64,000 nucleotides of DNA from Streptomyces sp. OR43 (GCF_008042275.1 NZ_RDBK01000025.1:130949-194948), one strand, 5' to 3'. Positions 44,038-52,619 are shown, counted from the first letter of the stretch. The notes: generated from the sequence alone by a model not told the origin. Numbers and translations are program-made.

Positions 44038-46821
44038 TCACTTCGGGCAGAGCGGGCGGGACGCGGGTCCCGTGGGCACACCCTCGTGCCACCGGTCGGC
44101 GGTGAACGCGCCGCCGGCCCACGCGCACAGTGTCCGAACCGGATCCACCGTCGCTTCGACGTTCCACAGCCGGGCCGTGCCGTCGTCGGCCCAGCTGATT
44201 AACGTCCTACCGCTGGGGGCGAAGCCCACACCGGTGACACCCGCACCATGTCCTTCCAGCGGATCGCCGATCTGGCGCCCGGTGGCGATGTCCCAGAGCC
44301 GGACCGTGTGGTCGTGGCCCCCGGTGGCCAGGGTGTTCCCGTCAGGGCTGAACATCACGGACAGGACGCCGCCGCGATGGCCCCGCAGCGGGGCTCCGAT
44401 CCGCTCGCGCGTGGTTGCGTCCCAGAGTCGAACGGTGTCGTCACGGCTCGCGGTGGCGAGCGTCGTGCCGTCCGGGCTCCAGGCCACCGCCGCTATCTGC
44501 GCGGTGTGATCAATCGGGGTCTCGCCGATTCGGCGGCGTGTGGCCATGTCCCAGAACGCCACGGTGTCGTCCTCCGTGACAGTGGCCAGGGTGCGGCCGT
44601 CCGATCTCACCGCGACGCTGACGGAAGAGGGTCCGAGTACCGTGCCTGTGGGAGGCTGCGCCGCCAGGTCCCATACGTGTACGGACTCCGGACCGCCGCT
44701 GACGAGGGTCTTGCCGTCCGGGCTGAACGTCAGCGCACCGGCCTCGCCCGTGTCGAGCAGTGGTTCGCCCACGGGCCGGCGGGCCGCGACATCCTGGAGC
44801 CGTAGCCCGTCGGACCCGATTGCGAGCACCGCGCCGTCGGGGCGGAACGCGAGGCTGGGGCTGAGCTCGTGGGCATCGCGGGCCACCGGGCCGGCGGCCC
44901 GGCGTCGTGTGACGAGGTTCCAGAGGCGCACGTCCTCCTTGGAGTCCACGACCGCCAAAGCCCGCCCGTCCGGGCTGAGCGCTGCCGCGCTCTGTGACCC
45001 CGTGTCGATCGGTGCTCCGGTCTGGTGCAGCGTACGGATGTCCCAGAGACGGACCGTGGTGTCCTCGCTCGAACTGGCCAGGACCGATCCGTCCGGACTG
45101 AAGGCGACGGCACGGGCCGTAGTGCTGTGACCGATGAGCGGGCCGCCCACCAGGCCGCTCCGCCGGAGGTCCCAGAGCCGCACACCACCGTCCTTGTACG
45201 CGGCGGCGAGCATCGCGCTGTCGGGGCTGAAGGTGATCGAACTGATCCCCGGAGAATGGGAAGCGACCGGCTCGCCGATCGGGGTCCTGGCCTCGGCGTC
45301 CCACAGCTGGAGGCCGCCGTCGAAGTCGGCGACCGCGAAGACCTTGCCGTCGGGGCTGAAGGAGAGCGACGTGACGATGCCGCCGCGGCTCTGCAGTACT
45401 CCTCCGACCTGTCTACGGGAGGCGATGTCCCATAGCTGTACGCCGTCCTGGACCGCTCTGGATCCCACACTTCCCTCGGAGTTCATGGCGAGGAACTGTC
45501 CCGGACCGCTGAGCGGCCGGCCGATCTGGCGGTGGGTCGCCAGGTCCCATTCCCGTATGGTCCCCGAGTCGTCCTCGTCCACGGTGACGAGTGTCCTGCC
45601 GTAACGGCTGAAGGCGACTGAAAGAACCGCCCCGGCGGCGGTGACGAAGGGGGCGCCGATCTGGGTGCGGCTAGCGACGTCCCAGAGCCGGACGGTTCCG
45701 TCGAAGCCTGAGCTGGCCAGCGTCCTGCCGTCCGGCGTGAAGGCGATCGACGTGATGCTCTGGTGATGCCCAATGAGGGGTTGCCCCGCCGCCTGCTGCG
45801 TCCTCGTCCTCCAGAGTCTCACCACCCCGTCACCACCGCCGGAGGCGACAGTCCTGCCATCGGGACTGAAAGCCACCGCCTCCACGGGCACCGAATGGGT
45901 GAGCACCCCGGACGCCGGATTGGCCAATGCGTCGAGAACCGCGAAACGGGTCTCCGGAGAAGGACTGATCCGCCACGCGGCCAATGCCTTCAACCGGGCG
46001 GCGAACGGGTCCCGTCCCGCGAGCAAAGAGCTCTGGGTGATCAGTTGTTGGACGACAGCCTGGTCACGCTGTCGGGCGGCCTCGGCACGTGATCGGATTG
46101 CCACCACCGACAGGGTGCTCGCGACCAGCAGCAGAGCGCCCAACGCGGCGGCGACCGCCCTGGCCGTCCGCAGGTTGCGCCGGGTGTCGCGGAGCCCTTC
46201 TGAGCGGAGTTCGTCCTCGGAGAGGCCACGCACGACCGATGCGATACCGAAGGCGACACCTTCGACGTCGGGAGAGAACCCCATGTCACCGTCGGGGAGG
46301 AGGGCCACGGACTTCCAGACGGGTTGCTGCTCGAACTTTCCCCCCAGCCGGGCCGGCAGCGCCGTCGACCGGTGGGGGTCCCAGTCGCCCCGCCGCTCGT
46401 CCCACACCAACTGCCCTGCTGTGACGACGAGCAGGACGGTGTGCACCGACTTGTGCTCCAACCACCACGCGATTTCCCGGTCGACCCACACCGAGGACCT
46501 CGCCTCCGGCGAGGCCAGGACCACGAGCCAGTCGGAACGGTCGAGACCGGCCTCGATCTTGCCCCACAGCTCCGGCCCGATCGACACACCCGTCCGGTCG
46601 AGAAAGACCCGGATACGTGGCGGCTTGTACCAAGGCCGGGACTGCTTCTCGATCACCTGTCGCAGACGCGGCAGCCAGCTCCGGTCGCGCCCGCCGCTGT
46701 AGGACAGGAAGACGCCGTACCCCAGCTCGGTCCTGACCGGTCCGCGGTCGGCCACGGCGGACCGAAGCCAGGCCGATGCCGTACCGAGAGCCCGCCCGCA
46801 CGGCAACCAGCGCGCCGGCAT
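44038..46821 (-). CDS. TIR-domain protein with transmembrane helix and 14-blade WD40 region
   Basis: A 927-aa protein convergent with the first TIR gene. The TIR domain covers about 34-170 ('GYGVFLSYSGGRDRSWLPRL', 'RIRVFLDRTGVSIGPELWG', 'LASPEARSSVWVDREIAWWLE', Trp112 and Glu116 aligned with the NADase position). A helix at about 221-242 spans the membrane. From about 300 onward fourteen WD40-type repeats ('FSPDGRTVASGGGDGVVRLW' and variants) suggest two seven-bladed propellers. The ATG overlaps the lipoprotein stop (ATGA). Leu874 is encoded by TTA at 44200-44202, making translation bldA-dependent in Streptomyces. The biological role is probably defence or signalling. Confidence 0.87.
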   Translation of the reverse strand: MPARWLPCGRALGTASAWLRSAVADRGPVRTELGYGVFLSYSGGRDRSWLPRLRQVIEKQSRPWYKPPRIRVFLDRTGVSIGPELWGKIEAGLDRSDWLVVLASPEARSSVWVDREIAWWLEHKSVHTVLLVVTAGQLVWDERRGDWDPHRSTALPARLGGKFEQQPVWKSVALLPDGDMGFSPDVEGVAFGIASVVRGLSEDELRSEGLRDTRRNLRTARAVAAALGALLLVASTLSVVAIRSRAEAARQRDQAVVQQLITQSSLLAGRDPFAARLKALAAWRISPSPETRFAVLDALANPASGVLTHSVPVEAVAFSPDGRTVASGGGDGVVRLWRTRTQQAAGQPLIGHHQSITSIAFTPDGRTLASSGFDGTVRLWDVASRTQIGAPFVTAAGAVLSVAFSRYGRTLVTVDEDDSGTIREWDLATHRQIGRPLSGPGQFLAMNSEGSVGSRAVQDGVQLWDIASRRQVGGVLQSRGGIVTSLSFSPDGKVFAVADFDGGLQLWDAEARTPIGEPVASHSPGISSITFSPDSAMLAAAYKDGGVRLWDLRRSGLVGGPLIGHSTTARAVAFSPDGSVLASSSEDTTVRLWDIRTLHQTGAPIDTGSQSAAALSPDGRALAVVDSKEDVRLWNLVTRRRAAGPVARDAHELSPSLAFRPDGAVLAIGSDGLRLQDVAARRPVGEPLLDTGEAGALTFSPDGKTLVSGGPESVHVWDLAAQPPTGTVLGPSSVSVAVRSDGRTLATVTEDDTVAFWDMATRRRIGETPIDHTAQIAAVAWSPDGTTLATASRDDTVRLWDATTRERIGAPLRGHRGGVLSVMFSPDGNTLATGGHDHTVRLWDIATGRQIGDPLEGHGAGVTGVGFAPSGRTLISWADDGTARLWNVEATVDPVRTLCAWAGGAFTADRWHEGVPTGPASRPLCPK

Positions 46822-47534
46822 CAGCCGGTCGGCAGGTAGTCGTGACCGTTCCAGCGCAAGGTCACCTTGGCGGTGGCGCCTTCGGCACAGGAGGGATCAC
46901 ACCCCTTGATGGATTGGACGATCGCGTATGCGCCGTCCTTTCCGGGGCCGACCGGCCTCGCGTGGTAGAAGGCGAATCTGCCGCCGCTGTAGTGGTCTTC
47001 CGCGCTCCTCCAGCTGATGTCCGCGAATCCGTCCGCAGTGGGCACGAGTACCAGAACACCGTCGTAGCGACCGGGGTTGTAGACGACGAAGACGTTCCTG
47101 GTGGAGTCGGTCGCCGGAGAGGCGAATCGCAACGGACCCTCCATGCTCCAGTTGGCGTCCACCTCCACGGGTGCCAGCGCGCGCCCCCTTCCGGTGACGG
47201 CCGCCACGCATCCCTGCGGCCGAACGCCGGATACGGGCCGCTGGACCAGAAATACGCGGACCGGCCCGAGGTCCGGATGCCGGATGTCCCGGTGGTCGAG
47301 CGGCCTTCCGGCACACCCGGCGGCGAGGGGCGGGCTCGTTGGGAACGAGGCGTTCGAGGGAGCCGACGCGGTTGACCTGCTCTCAGCCGAGCCACTGCGG
47401 GCCGGCCCGCCCGTATCCGCGCATCCCGCGACGGCCACTGCCGCCAGGGCGGCCGACATCAGCAGGGAGGCCCGAGCCCCGGCAGGGCCACGCCGGAAGA
47501 ACTGTCGGCGTAAAGGCGATGAACTGGAAGACAT
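46821..47534 (-). CDS. lipoprotein of unknown function, coupled to TIR-WD40 gene
   Basis: A 237-aa predicted lipoprotein. An arginine-rich start (residue 8 is encoded by a rare TTA at 47511-47513) precedes 'ASLLMSAALAAVAVAGC', with the lipobox cysteine near residue 38, then a Ser/Ala-rich linker and a domain with several cysteines (about 74, 109, 213, 217). 'VFVVYNPGRYDGVLVLVPTAD' and 'KVTLRWNGHDYLPTG' are the clearest segments. I recognise no family. It is the first gene of an operon with the second TIR gene (ATGA overlap), so it may be the outer-surface partner of that receptor. GAGGGAAC precedes the ATG. Confidence 0.65.
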   Translation of the reverse strand: MSSSSSPLRRQFFRRGPAGARASLLMSAALAAVAVAGCADTGGPARSGSAESRSTASAPSNASFPTSPPLAAGCAGRPLDHRDIRHPDLGPVRVFLVQRPVSGVRPQGCVAAVTGRGRALAPVEVDANWSMEGPLRFASPATDSTRNVFVVYNPGRYDGVLVLVPTADGFADISWRSAEDHYSGGRFAFYHARPVGPGKDGAYAIVQSIKGCDPSCAEGATAKVTLRWNGHDYLPTG

Positions 47535-47823
47535 GGGTTCCCTCTGTTTCGGGACGAGACCGATCAGGTGGAAAGGCCCCGGATTCTATCGCGCGTGCGC
47601 GCGGAGGGGCGATGCGCCCGCGTGGGTGGGCTTCCGCGTGCTCCGGCCTACAGCCTCCAGTTCCCCGCCCACGCGCGGAAGGAAGAGTTGGCCAACACCG
47701 CGTCCAGGTCGCCTCTTTGGACCCGCGCCCCAGCCGTTTGGCGATATGTTCGTGCTCACCGGTCACGTCGCCGGGAGGTGCATCGCACCGTTGCACAGGG
47801 ACACGAGGGGCCGGTGGGAGCGG

Positions 47824-48603
47824 ATGAGCGCAGTGCAGCCCGGAGGGGGACCGAACCAGAGGTTGAGGGTCCTGAAGGGTACGACGCTCCGGCTGTTGGG
47901 CGCGGCGTTCATCGGGGCGCTCACCGGGCTTGCCGTCTTCAGCCTGACCCAGGTCACCAGCCGCAGCCTGTTCGTCATCACCGGTGGCGTGGCGGGGGCG
48001 GCGGCCGTGCTGGCGGTCCAGTGGTACCAGCGCACCGCCCGTCTTACCGAGGTAAAGGTGACGGTCCCCCAGCTGAGCGAGCTGACCTTCACCGTCAACA
48101 ACGATTCCCGGCAGGTGGCCTGGCAACTGTTCGTGGAGACGGTGACGAGGGTCTCCACCCAGCCGCTCGCCAGCGACCAGGGGGTGATCCGGGAGGCGCT
48201 AGGCTCGATGTATGGGCTCTTCGCCACGACGCGCGAGACGCTCAAGGCCAGTCGCCCTTCTGCCGCTGTGCCGAGCGGGCAGACGGTGGAGTACCTGGCC
48301 ATCACGATGCTCAACCAGGCGCTTAGGCCCTACCTTTCCCACTGGCACCCTCGTCTGCAGGAGTTCGAGAGAGAACACCCGGACGGCCAGGAGTCGGCGT
48401 GGTCGCAGAACGCGGCGTGCCGGGCCGCGATGCGGGAGGTCCAACGCGACCTCTACGACTACGCGATCGGCTTCGCCCGCCTCGCGGGTGTACGTGAGGC
48501 CGAGGCGCTGATCGGCGTTGTTCCCGCCCCACGCTCACCCGAGGGCGGGCCGGTCAGCGGCCCCAGGCCCCCGACGGGCGGCGCCACACGTACCCGGGGC
48601 TGA
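47824..48603 (+). CDS. two-TM membrane protein of unknown function
   Basis: A 259-aa protein starting at the ATG after GGGAG. Two transmembrane helices lie near residues 21-40 ('LRLLGAAFIGALTGLAVFSL') and 49-67 ('LFVITGGVAGAAAVLAVQW'). The remaining 190 residues form a soluble, mainly helical domain ('AWQLFVETVTRVSTQPLAS', 'YLAITMLNQALRPYLSHWH', 'AAMREVQRDLYDYAIGFARL'). I do not recognise the family. It is divergent from the lipoprotein-TIR operon across 289 bp and converges on the GT39 gene, overlapping it by 145 bp. The neighbourhood suggests part of the conflict block. Confidence 0.6.
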   Translation: MSAVQPGGGPNQRLRVLKGTTLRLLGAAFIGALTGLAVFSLTQVTSRSLFVITGGVAGAAAVLAVQWYQRTARLTEVKVTVPQLSELTFTVNNDSRQVAWQLFVETVTRVSTQPLASDQGVIREALGSMYGLFATTRETLKASRPSAAVPSGQTVEYLAITMLNQALRPYLSHWHPRLQEFEREHPDGQESAWSQNAACRAAMREVQRDLYDYAIGFARLAGVREAEALIGVVPAPRSPEGGPVSGPRPPTGGATRTRG

Positions 48604-49553
48604 GGGGCCTTTCGCCGGGCGGGCGCGATCCGGGCCGCCCGCAGGACGATCAACAGGGCGAGGCCGAGGTGGCTGAACAGGACGTAGCGGGGGCGGACAA
48701 GGGGGTCCGCGAGCAGCAGGAGTTGGGGGACGGCCAGCAGTGGCAGGGCCGCCGAGGTAAGCGTGGTTCGGGTACCGAGGGGCGTGCGACGGTCCTTCCC
48801 CGGGCGCGCGAGCCAGGCGCACAGCGCGCCCGTGAGCAGGGTCAGCGCGAGAGCGACCAGCGCGTTCCGGCGGACCTGGGGAATCCAGGCGACCTGCGCT
48901 GTCTGGGTCCCGCTCACCATGATGAGGGGCAGCGTCCCGACCACGGCGGTGGCTGCGGCGACCGCCCAGCGCAGGACTGCCGTGCGTAGCGGACGGGCGA
49001 GGGCCAGCGTGACCGCGTGTGCGCACAGCACCAGGAGCGAGAACCAGTTGAGTAGTGCGGCCGCCAGTACGGTCGTGCCGTACGCCGCCCAGCGGCCCGC
49101 GCCCGGTCTGTCGACCGCCGCGACCAGCAGCAGGCAGGCCAGTGCCACGCAGGCGGTCACCAGAGCGTACGAACGCCCCTCCTGCGCGTACTGCTGGACT
49201 GCGGGGATCAGGGCGAAGGACAGGCCCGCGGCCAGACCGGTGCACGATCCGGCCAGCCGAGTACCCAGAAGGGTAACCAGGGCGGTGGCGCCGGAGATGG
49301 CCAGGACGGAGGGCAGTCGCAGGGAGAGCAGGCTGGCTCCGAAGACGGCGAAGACGCGGTGCATGAACAGGTAGTAGAGGCCGTGGACGACATCGGCCGT
49401 GCCCAGCAGGTGCCAGATCTCGGGAACGGCTCTGTGGGACACCTGCCAAGTCGCGGCCTCATCACGCCACATGCTGTTTCCGCGGGTGATTCCCCACAGG
49501 CCGCATAGGAGGGTGAGTGCGGCTGGACCGGCGGCGCACAACCTCCTGGGCAT
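48459..49553 (-). CDS. GT39-type membrane glycosyltransferase, apparently 3'-truncated
   Basis: A polytopic protein of the PMT/GT39 type. The first loop carries 'MWRDEAATWQVSHRAVPEIW', with the acidic residue expected to bind lipid-linked sugar, and helices continue to 'RYVLFSHLGLALLI' about residue 310. From memory, streptomycete homologues continue for another 100-150 residues after this helix. Here the frame turns into a Pro/Arg-rich tail read antisense to the two-TM gene. I infer that the natural C-terminus has been lost at about 48,600. The start is uncertain: ATG at 49553 (364 aa) or GTG at 49637 (392 aa), neither with a strong ribosome site. Confidence 0.6.
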   Translation of the reverse strand: MPRRLCAAGPAALTLLCGLWGITRGNSMWRDEAATWQVSHRAVPEIWHLLGTADVVHGLYYLFMHRVFAVFGASLLSLRLPSVLAISGATALVTLLGTRLAGSCTGLAAGLSFALIPAVQQYAQEGRSYALVTACVALACLLLVAAVDRPGAGRWAAYGTTVLAAALLNWFSLLVLCAHAVTLALARPLRTAVLRWAVAAATAVVGTLPLIMVSGTQTAQVAWIPQVRRNALVALALTLLTGALCAWLARPGKDRRTPLGTRTTLTSAALPLLAVPQLLLLADPLVRPRYVLFSHLGLALLIVLRAARIAPARRKAPQPRVRVAPPVGGLGPLTGPPSGERGAGTTPISASASRTPARRAKPIA

Positions 49554-49750
49554 GGCGAAGCTACGCGTCGGCGAAAGAGGGAGGGAACGATCCGAACGCC
49601 CGGCTGCTGCCGGGCCGTTCCGATCACCTCCAGCCACGCTAGACGGCGGGGGTGAGCAGGAGCGTCACCTGAACCGACGACCCGCGGGGTCCTTCGCAGG
49701 ATCTACGCTGGGTGCGACTCGGCCGTGCGGCGTAGTCCTCCGGTGCCGGG

Positions 49751-50941
49751 CTACGGGTCTGGGGTGCCGTCCCCGCCTGAGCCTCCACCAGCGTCCGCCG
49801 GAAGCTCCGCCGTGACCACGAAGCCGCCCGCCGGCCCCGGTCCCGCCTCCAGGGAGCCGCCGGCCACCGCGAGGCGTTCGGTGAGGCCCTTCAGGCCGGT
49901 GCCGCCGATGCCCGGGGCGGGCGGGGCAGCCGGGGTCCGGCCGTCGTCGGTGACCGTGAGGCGGACCCGGCCGGAGGCGCCCTCGACGACGAACGCGCAG
50001 GTGGTCGCGGTGGAGTGGCGGACGACGTTGGTGACGGACTCCCGAACCACCCAGCCCAGCAGTGCCTCGGTCTGCGGGGCGAGCGGGGGACCCGAGCGGC
50101 GGACCGAGGGTTCGATGCCGGCGGCGGTCAGCGCGGACCTGGCCCGGTCGAGTTCGGTGGCCAGGCTGCCTTCGCGGTAGCCCGTGACGGCCTCGCGGAT
50201 CTCGGTCAGTGCCTGCCGGCCCACGGACTCGATGTCGGCGACCTGCGAGAGCGCCGCGTCCATGTCGCGCGGCGCGAGCCTGCGCGCCGCCTCCGACTTG
50301 ACGACGATCACCGAGAGCGTGTGCCCCAGCAGGTCGTGCAGATCGCGGGAGAAGCGCAGGCGCTCCTTCTCGACGGCTGTGCGGGCCAGCTCCTGCCGGG
50401 TGGAGCGCAGTTCCATCACCGTCTCCGACAGGGTGAGGATCGCGGCGGTCACCGCACCCGAGATGAAGGTCCCGTAGCCCAGGGTCCACGGTGTGGACGT
50501 GCTGTCGTCGCGCCACACCGCGATCAGACAGGCCGCCACGGCGAGGCCGAGCAGTCCGGCGGCGAGCCAGCGGTGGCGCAGGATGGTGCCGCACGCCAGG
50601 GAGAGCAGCGGGAAGAAGAGCAGCCAGCTGCCGCCGTAGCCGATCGCCAGTCCGAAGGTGATGGCGGCCATCGCGCCCAGCAGGACGTACGACACCGGGC
50701 TCTCGCGCTTCTCCTTGACGAAGCCCCGGAACACCACCGAGACGTAGAGGGAGTTGAAGGCGAGCAGCCCCAGTCCGCCGATCCACGGGCTGGGGGTCTC
50801 GCCCTGGAAGAGGTTGGAGAAGGACCCCAGCCCCATCAGCAGCCAGGGCAGCAGGGCGTAGGGTCCCGGCGGTCCGGGGCGGCGCCCCTCCTTCCGCAGT
50901 CGGCGCCGTTCCTTCCGGGCCGCTCTTCCGTTCCCGCACAT
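49751..50941 (-). CDS. DesK-like sensor histidine kinase (HisKA_3)
   Basis: A 396-aa membrane kinase. About five hydrophobic helices occupy residues 25-165 ('YALLPWLLMGLGSFSNLF', 'SYVLLGAMAAITFGLAIGYG', 'LAAGLLGLAVAACLIAVW'). The dimerisation helix carries the phospho-acceptor in 'FSRDLHDLLGHTLSVIVVKSE', and the ATPase domain has 'WVVRESVTNVVRHSTAT' (N box) and 'GIGGTGLKGLTERLAVAGG' (G boxes). The ATG at 50941 has GGGAG six bases upstream. It lies directly after the ABC permease gene. The regulator gene normally found next is absent here. Confidence 0.88.
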   Translation of the reverse strand: MCGNGRAARKERRRLRKEGRRPGPPGPYALLPWLLMGLGSFSNLFQGETPSPWIGGLGLLAFNSLYVSVVFRGFVKEKRESPVSYVLLGAMAAITFGLAIGYGGSWLLFFPLLSLACGTILRHRWLAAGLLGLAVAACLIAVWRDDSTSTPWTLGYGTFISGAVTAAILTLSETVMELRSTRQELARTAVEKERLRFSRDLHDLLGHTLSVIVVKSEAARRLAPRDMDAALSQVADIESVGRQALTEIREAVTGYREGSLATELDRARSALTAAGIEPSVRRSGPPLAPQTEALLGWVVRESVTNVVRHSTATTCAFVVEGASGRVRLTVTDDGRTPAAPPAPGIGGTGLKGLTERLAVAGGSLEAGPGPAGGFVVTAELPADAGGGSGGDGTPDP

Positions 50942-50952
50942 GGCCACTCCCG

Positions 50953-51675
50953 TCACACGGTCCTCGCGGACCGACGGTACGAGATCACGGCGTATGCGCC
51001 GAACAGCAGCAGCCAGGCGGCGAGTACACCGACCGTCGTGACGCCGGGCGCACGGCCGTCCGTGGCCGCCCAGCCCAGGTCGGCGAACCGGTTGGCCGGG
51101 GTGAACCTGCCGACGGAACGCAGCCACCCGGGCAGCAGCTCCAGCGGGAACCACAGCCCGCCGACGACCCCGAAGCCCATCAGGCACGCGACGTTGACGA
51201 CTCCGGTGCCCTGCGGGGTGAGGCGGAAGCCGTTGCCCAGGCCGAGCAGGGTGAAGGGCAGGGCGCCGGTCCACAGCAGCAGGACGAGGGCGGCCCACTG
51301 CCAGGCGGCCAGCCGTACGCCGTTCAGCAGACCGCCCGCGAGGAGCACCGTCAGGATCGTGGGCAGCACGGTCACCGAACCGCTGACCGCCCGGCCCACG
51401 ACCGCGTGCGTGGGGGACAGCGGGGTGATCCGCAGCTGCTGGAGCCAGCCCAGGGACTTGTCGGAGGCGACACCCGTACCGATCGACATGGCGGAGCCGA
51501 GTGCTCCGTACGCGGCCATGCCGACCATCGAGGCGGTCTTCCAGCCGTCGGCCCCGTCACCGCCGCCGATGTTCGTGAAGATCAGGTACATCATCACGGG
51601 CATGCCGGTGCCGAAGATCAGGAAGGTGCCGTCGCGCAGGGTGCGGCGGGTTTCGAGCAGGATGTAGCGGTACAT
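50953..51675 (-). CDS. ABC-2-type transporter permease
   Basis: A 240-aa permease with six predicted helices, of the ABC-2 drug/lipid exporter class. It starts 'MYRYILLETRRTLRDGTFLIF' and includes 'MVGMAAYGALGSAMSIGTGVA', 'LQQLRITPLSPTHAVVGRAVS', the conserved loop before helix 3, and 'GGLWFPLELLPGWLRSVGRF'. It pairs with the ATPase upstream (ATGA overlap) and precedes the DesK-like kinase by 11 bp. Such ABC plus DesK/DesR modules export antibiotics or respond to membrane stress in streptomycetes. Confidence 0.87.
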   Translation of the reverse strand: MYRYILLETRRTLRDGTFLIFGTGMPVMMYLIFTNIGGGDGADGWKTASMVGMAAYGALGSAMSIGTGVASDKSLGWLQQLRITPLSPTHAVVGRAVSGSVTVLPTILTVLLAGGLLNGVRLAAWQWAALVLLLWTGALPFTLLGLGNGFRLTPQGTGVVNVACLMGFGVVGGLWFPLELLPGWLRSVGRFTPANRFADLGWAATDGRAPGVTTVGVLAAWLLLFGAYAVISYRRSARTV

Positions 51676-52619
51676 CAGACGGTCTCCTTCTCGGGCCTGG
51701 GGGCGCCGGCGGCCGGCGAGGTGAGGGAGAGGAAGGCGGCCTCCAGCGTCGCCAGGGACACCTGGAGGCCGCGGATCCGGCCGAGCCGGGCGAGCTCCAC
51801 CACGGTGGCGTCCGAGTCGTCCGTGTGCAGTACCGCCCGGTCGCCGGTCACCTCGACCGTCACGACACCGGGCAGCAGTTCCAGGCCCTCGGTGGAGCGG
51901 CCCGCCAGATCGAAGGAGACCTGGCTGTGGCCGGCCGCGGCCTTGATGGCCTCACCGCTGCCGTCCGCGACGATCCGGCCGCGGTCGACGACGACGATCC
52001 GGTCGGCGTTCTCGTCGGCCTCCTCCAGGTAGTGGGTGGAGAAGAGCACGGTGTTGCCGCGCCGGGCATAGGCCCGCATGGACTCCCAGAACGCGTGCCG
52101 CCCCTCCACGTCCAGGGCGGCGGTCGGCTCGTCCAGCACGATCAGCTCCGGATTCCCGGCCAGCGCGACGGCGAACCGGACGCGCTGGATCTGACCGCCG
52201 GACAGCTTGTCGATCCGCCGGTTCGCATACTCGGTCACGCCCGCCAGGGCCAGCGCCTCAGGGACCGGCAGCGGCTTCGGGTAGGTGGAGGCGACGAACG
52301 TGATGAGCTCGCGGACCGTGACCCGCTGGATGGGCCGTCCGTCCTGGAGCATGGCCCCGACCAGGCCCGCCCGTACGGCCTGATCGGGTGTGCGGCCCAG
52401 CACCCGCACCGTGCCGGCGTCCGGCTCGTTCAGCCCGAGCAGCAGGCTGATCGCGGTGGACTTTCCCGCGCCGTTGCGCCCGAGCAGGGCGACGGTCTCG
52501 CCCCGCTCGACGGTCAGCGCGATCCCGTCCACGGCCCGCACCCGCTGTCCGGGCCTGCCGAAGGTCTTCACCGCGCCGGTGAAGACCACCGCGGCCCCGT
52601 TCCCCGTCGTCCTCGTCAT
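51675..52619 (-). CDS. ABC-2-type exporter ATP-binding protein
   Basis: A 314-aa ATPase of the DrrA/daunorubicin-resistance type. Walker A is 'LLGRNGAGKSTAISLLLGL', the Q-loop region 'VGAMLQDGRPIQRVTVRELI', signature 'KLSGGQIQRVRFAVALAG', Walker B 'LIVLDEPTAALDVEGRHAFW' and switch 'VLFSTHYLEEADENADRIVV'. A C-terminal extension (about 235-300) is typical for exporters. The ATG at 52619 is preferred over an upstream frame start at 52685 that would run through the palindromic operator. It heads the ATPase-permease-kinase operon. Confidence 0.88.
   Translation of the reverse strand: MTRTTGNGAAVVFTGAVKTFGRPGQRVRAVDGIALTVERGETVALLGRNGAGKSTAISLLLGLNEPDAGTVRVLGRTPDQAVRAGLVGAMLQDGRPIQRVTVRELITFVASTYPKPLPVPEALALAGVTEYANRRIDKLSGGQIQRVRFAVALAGNPELIVLDEPTAALDVEGRHAFWESMRAYARRGNTVLFSTHYLEEADENADRIVVVDRGRIVADGSGEAIKAAAGHSQVSFDLAGRSTEGLELLPGVVTVEVTGDRAVLHTDDSDATVVELARLGRIRGLQVSLATLEAAFLSLTSPAAGAPRPEKETV

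Noticed and set aside
41064-46821. The two TIR-propeller genes as a simple tandem duplication
   Set aside because: They are in opposite orientation and differ in propeller type and TIR sequence, so a recent local duplication is unlikely.
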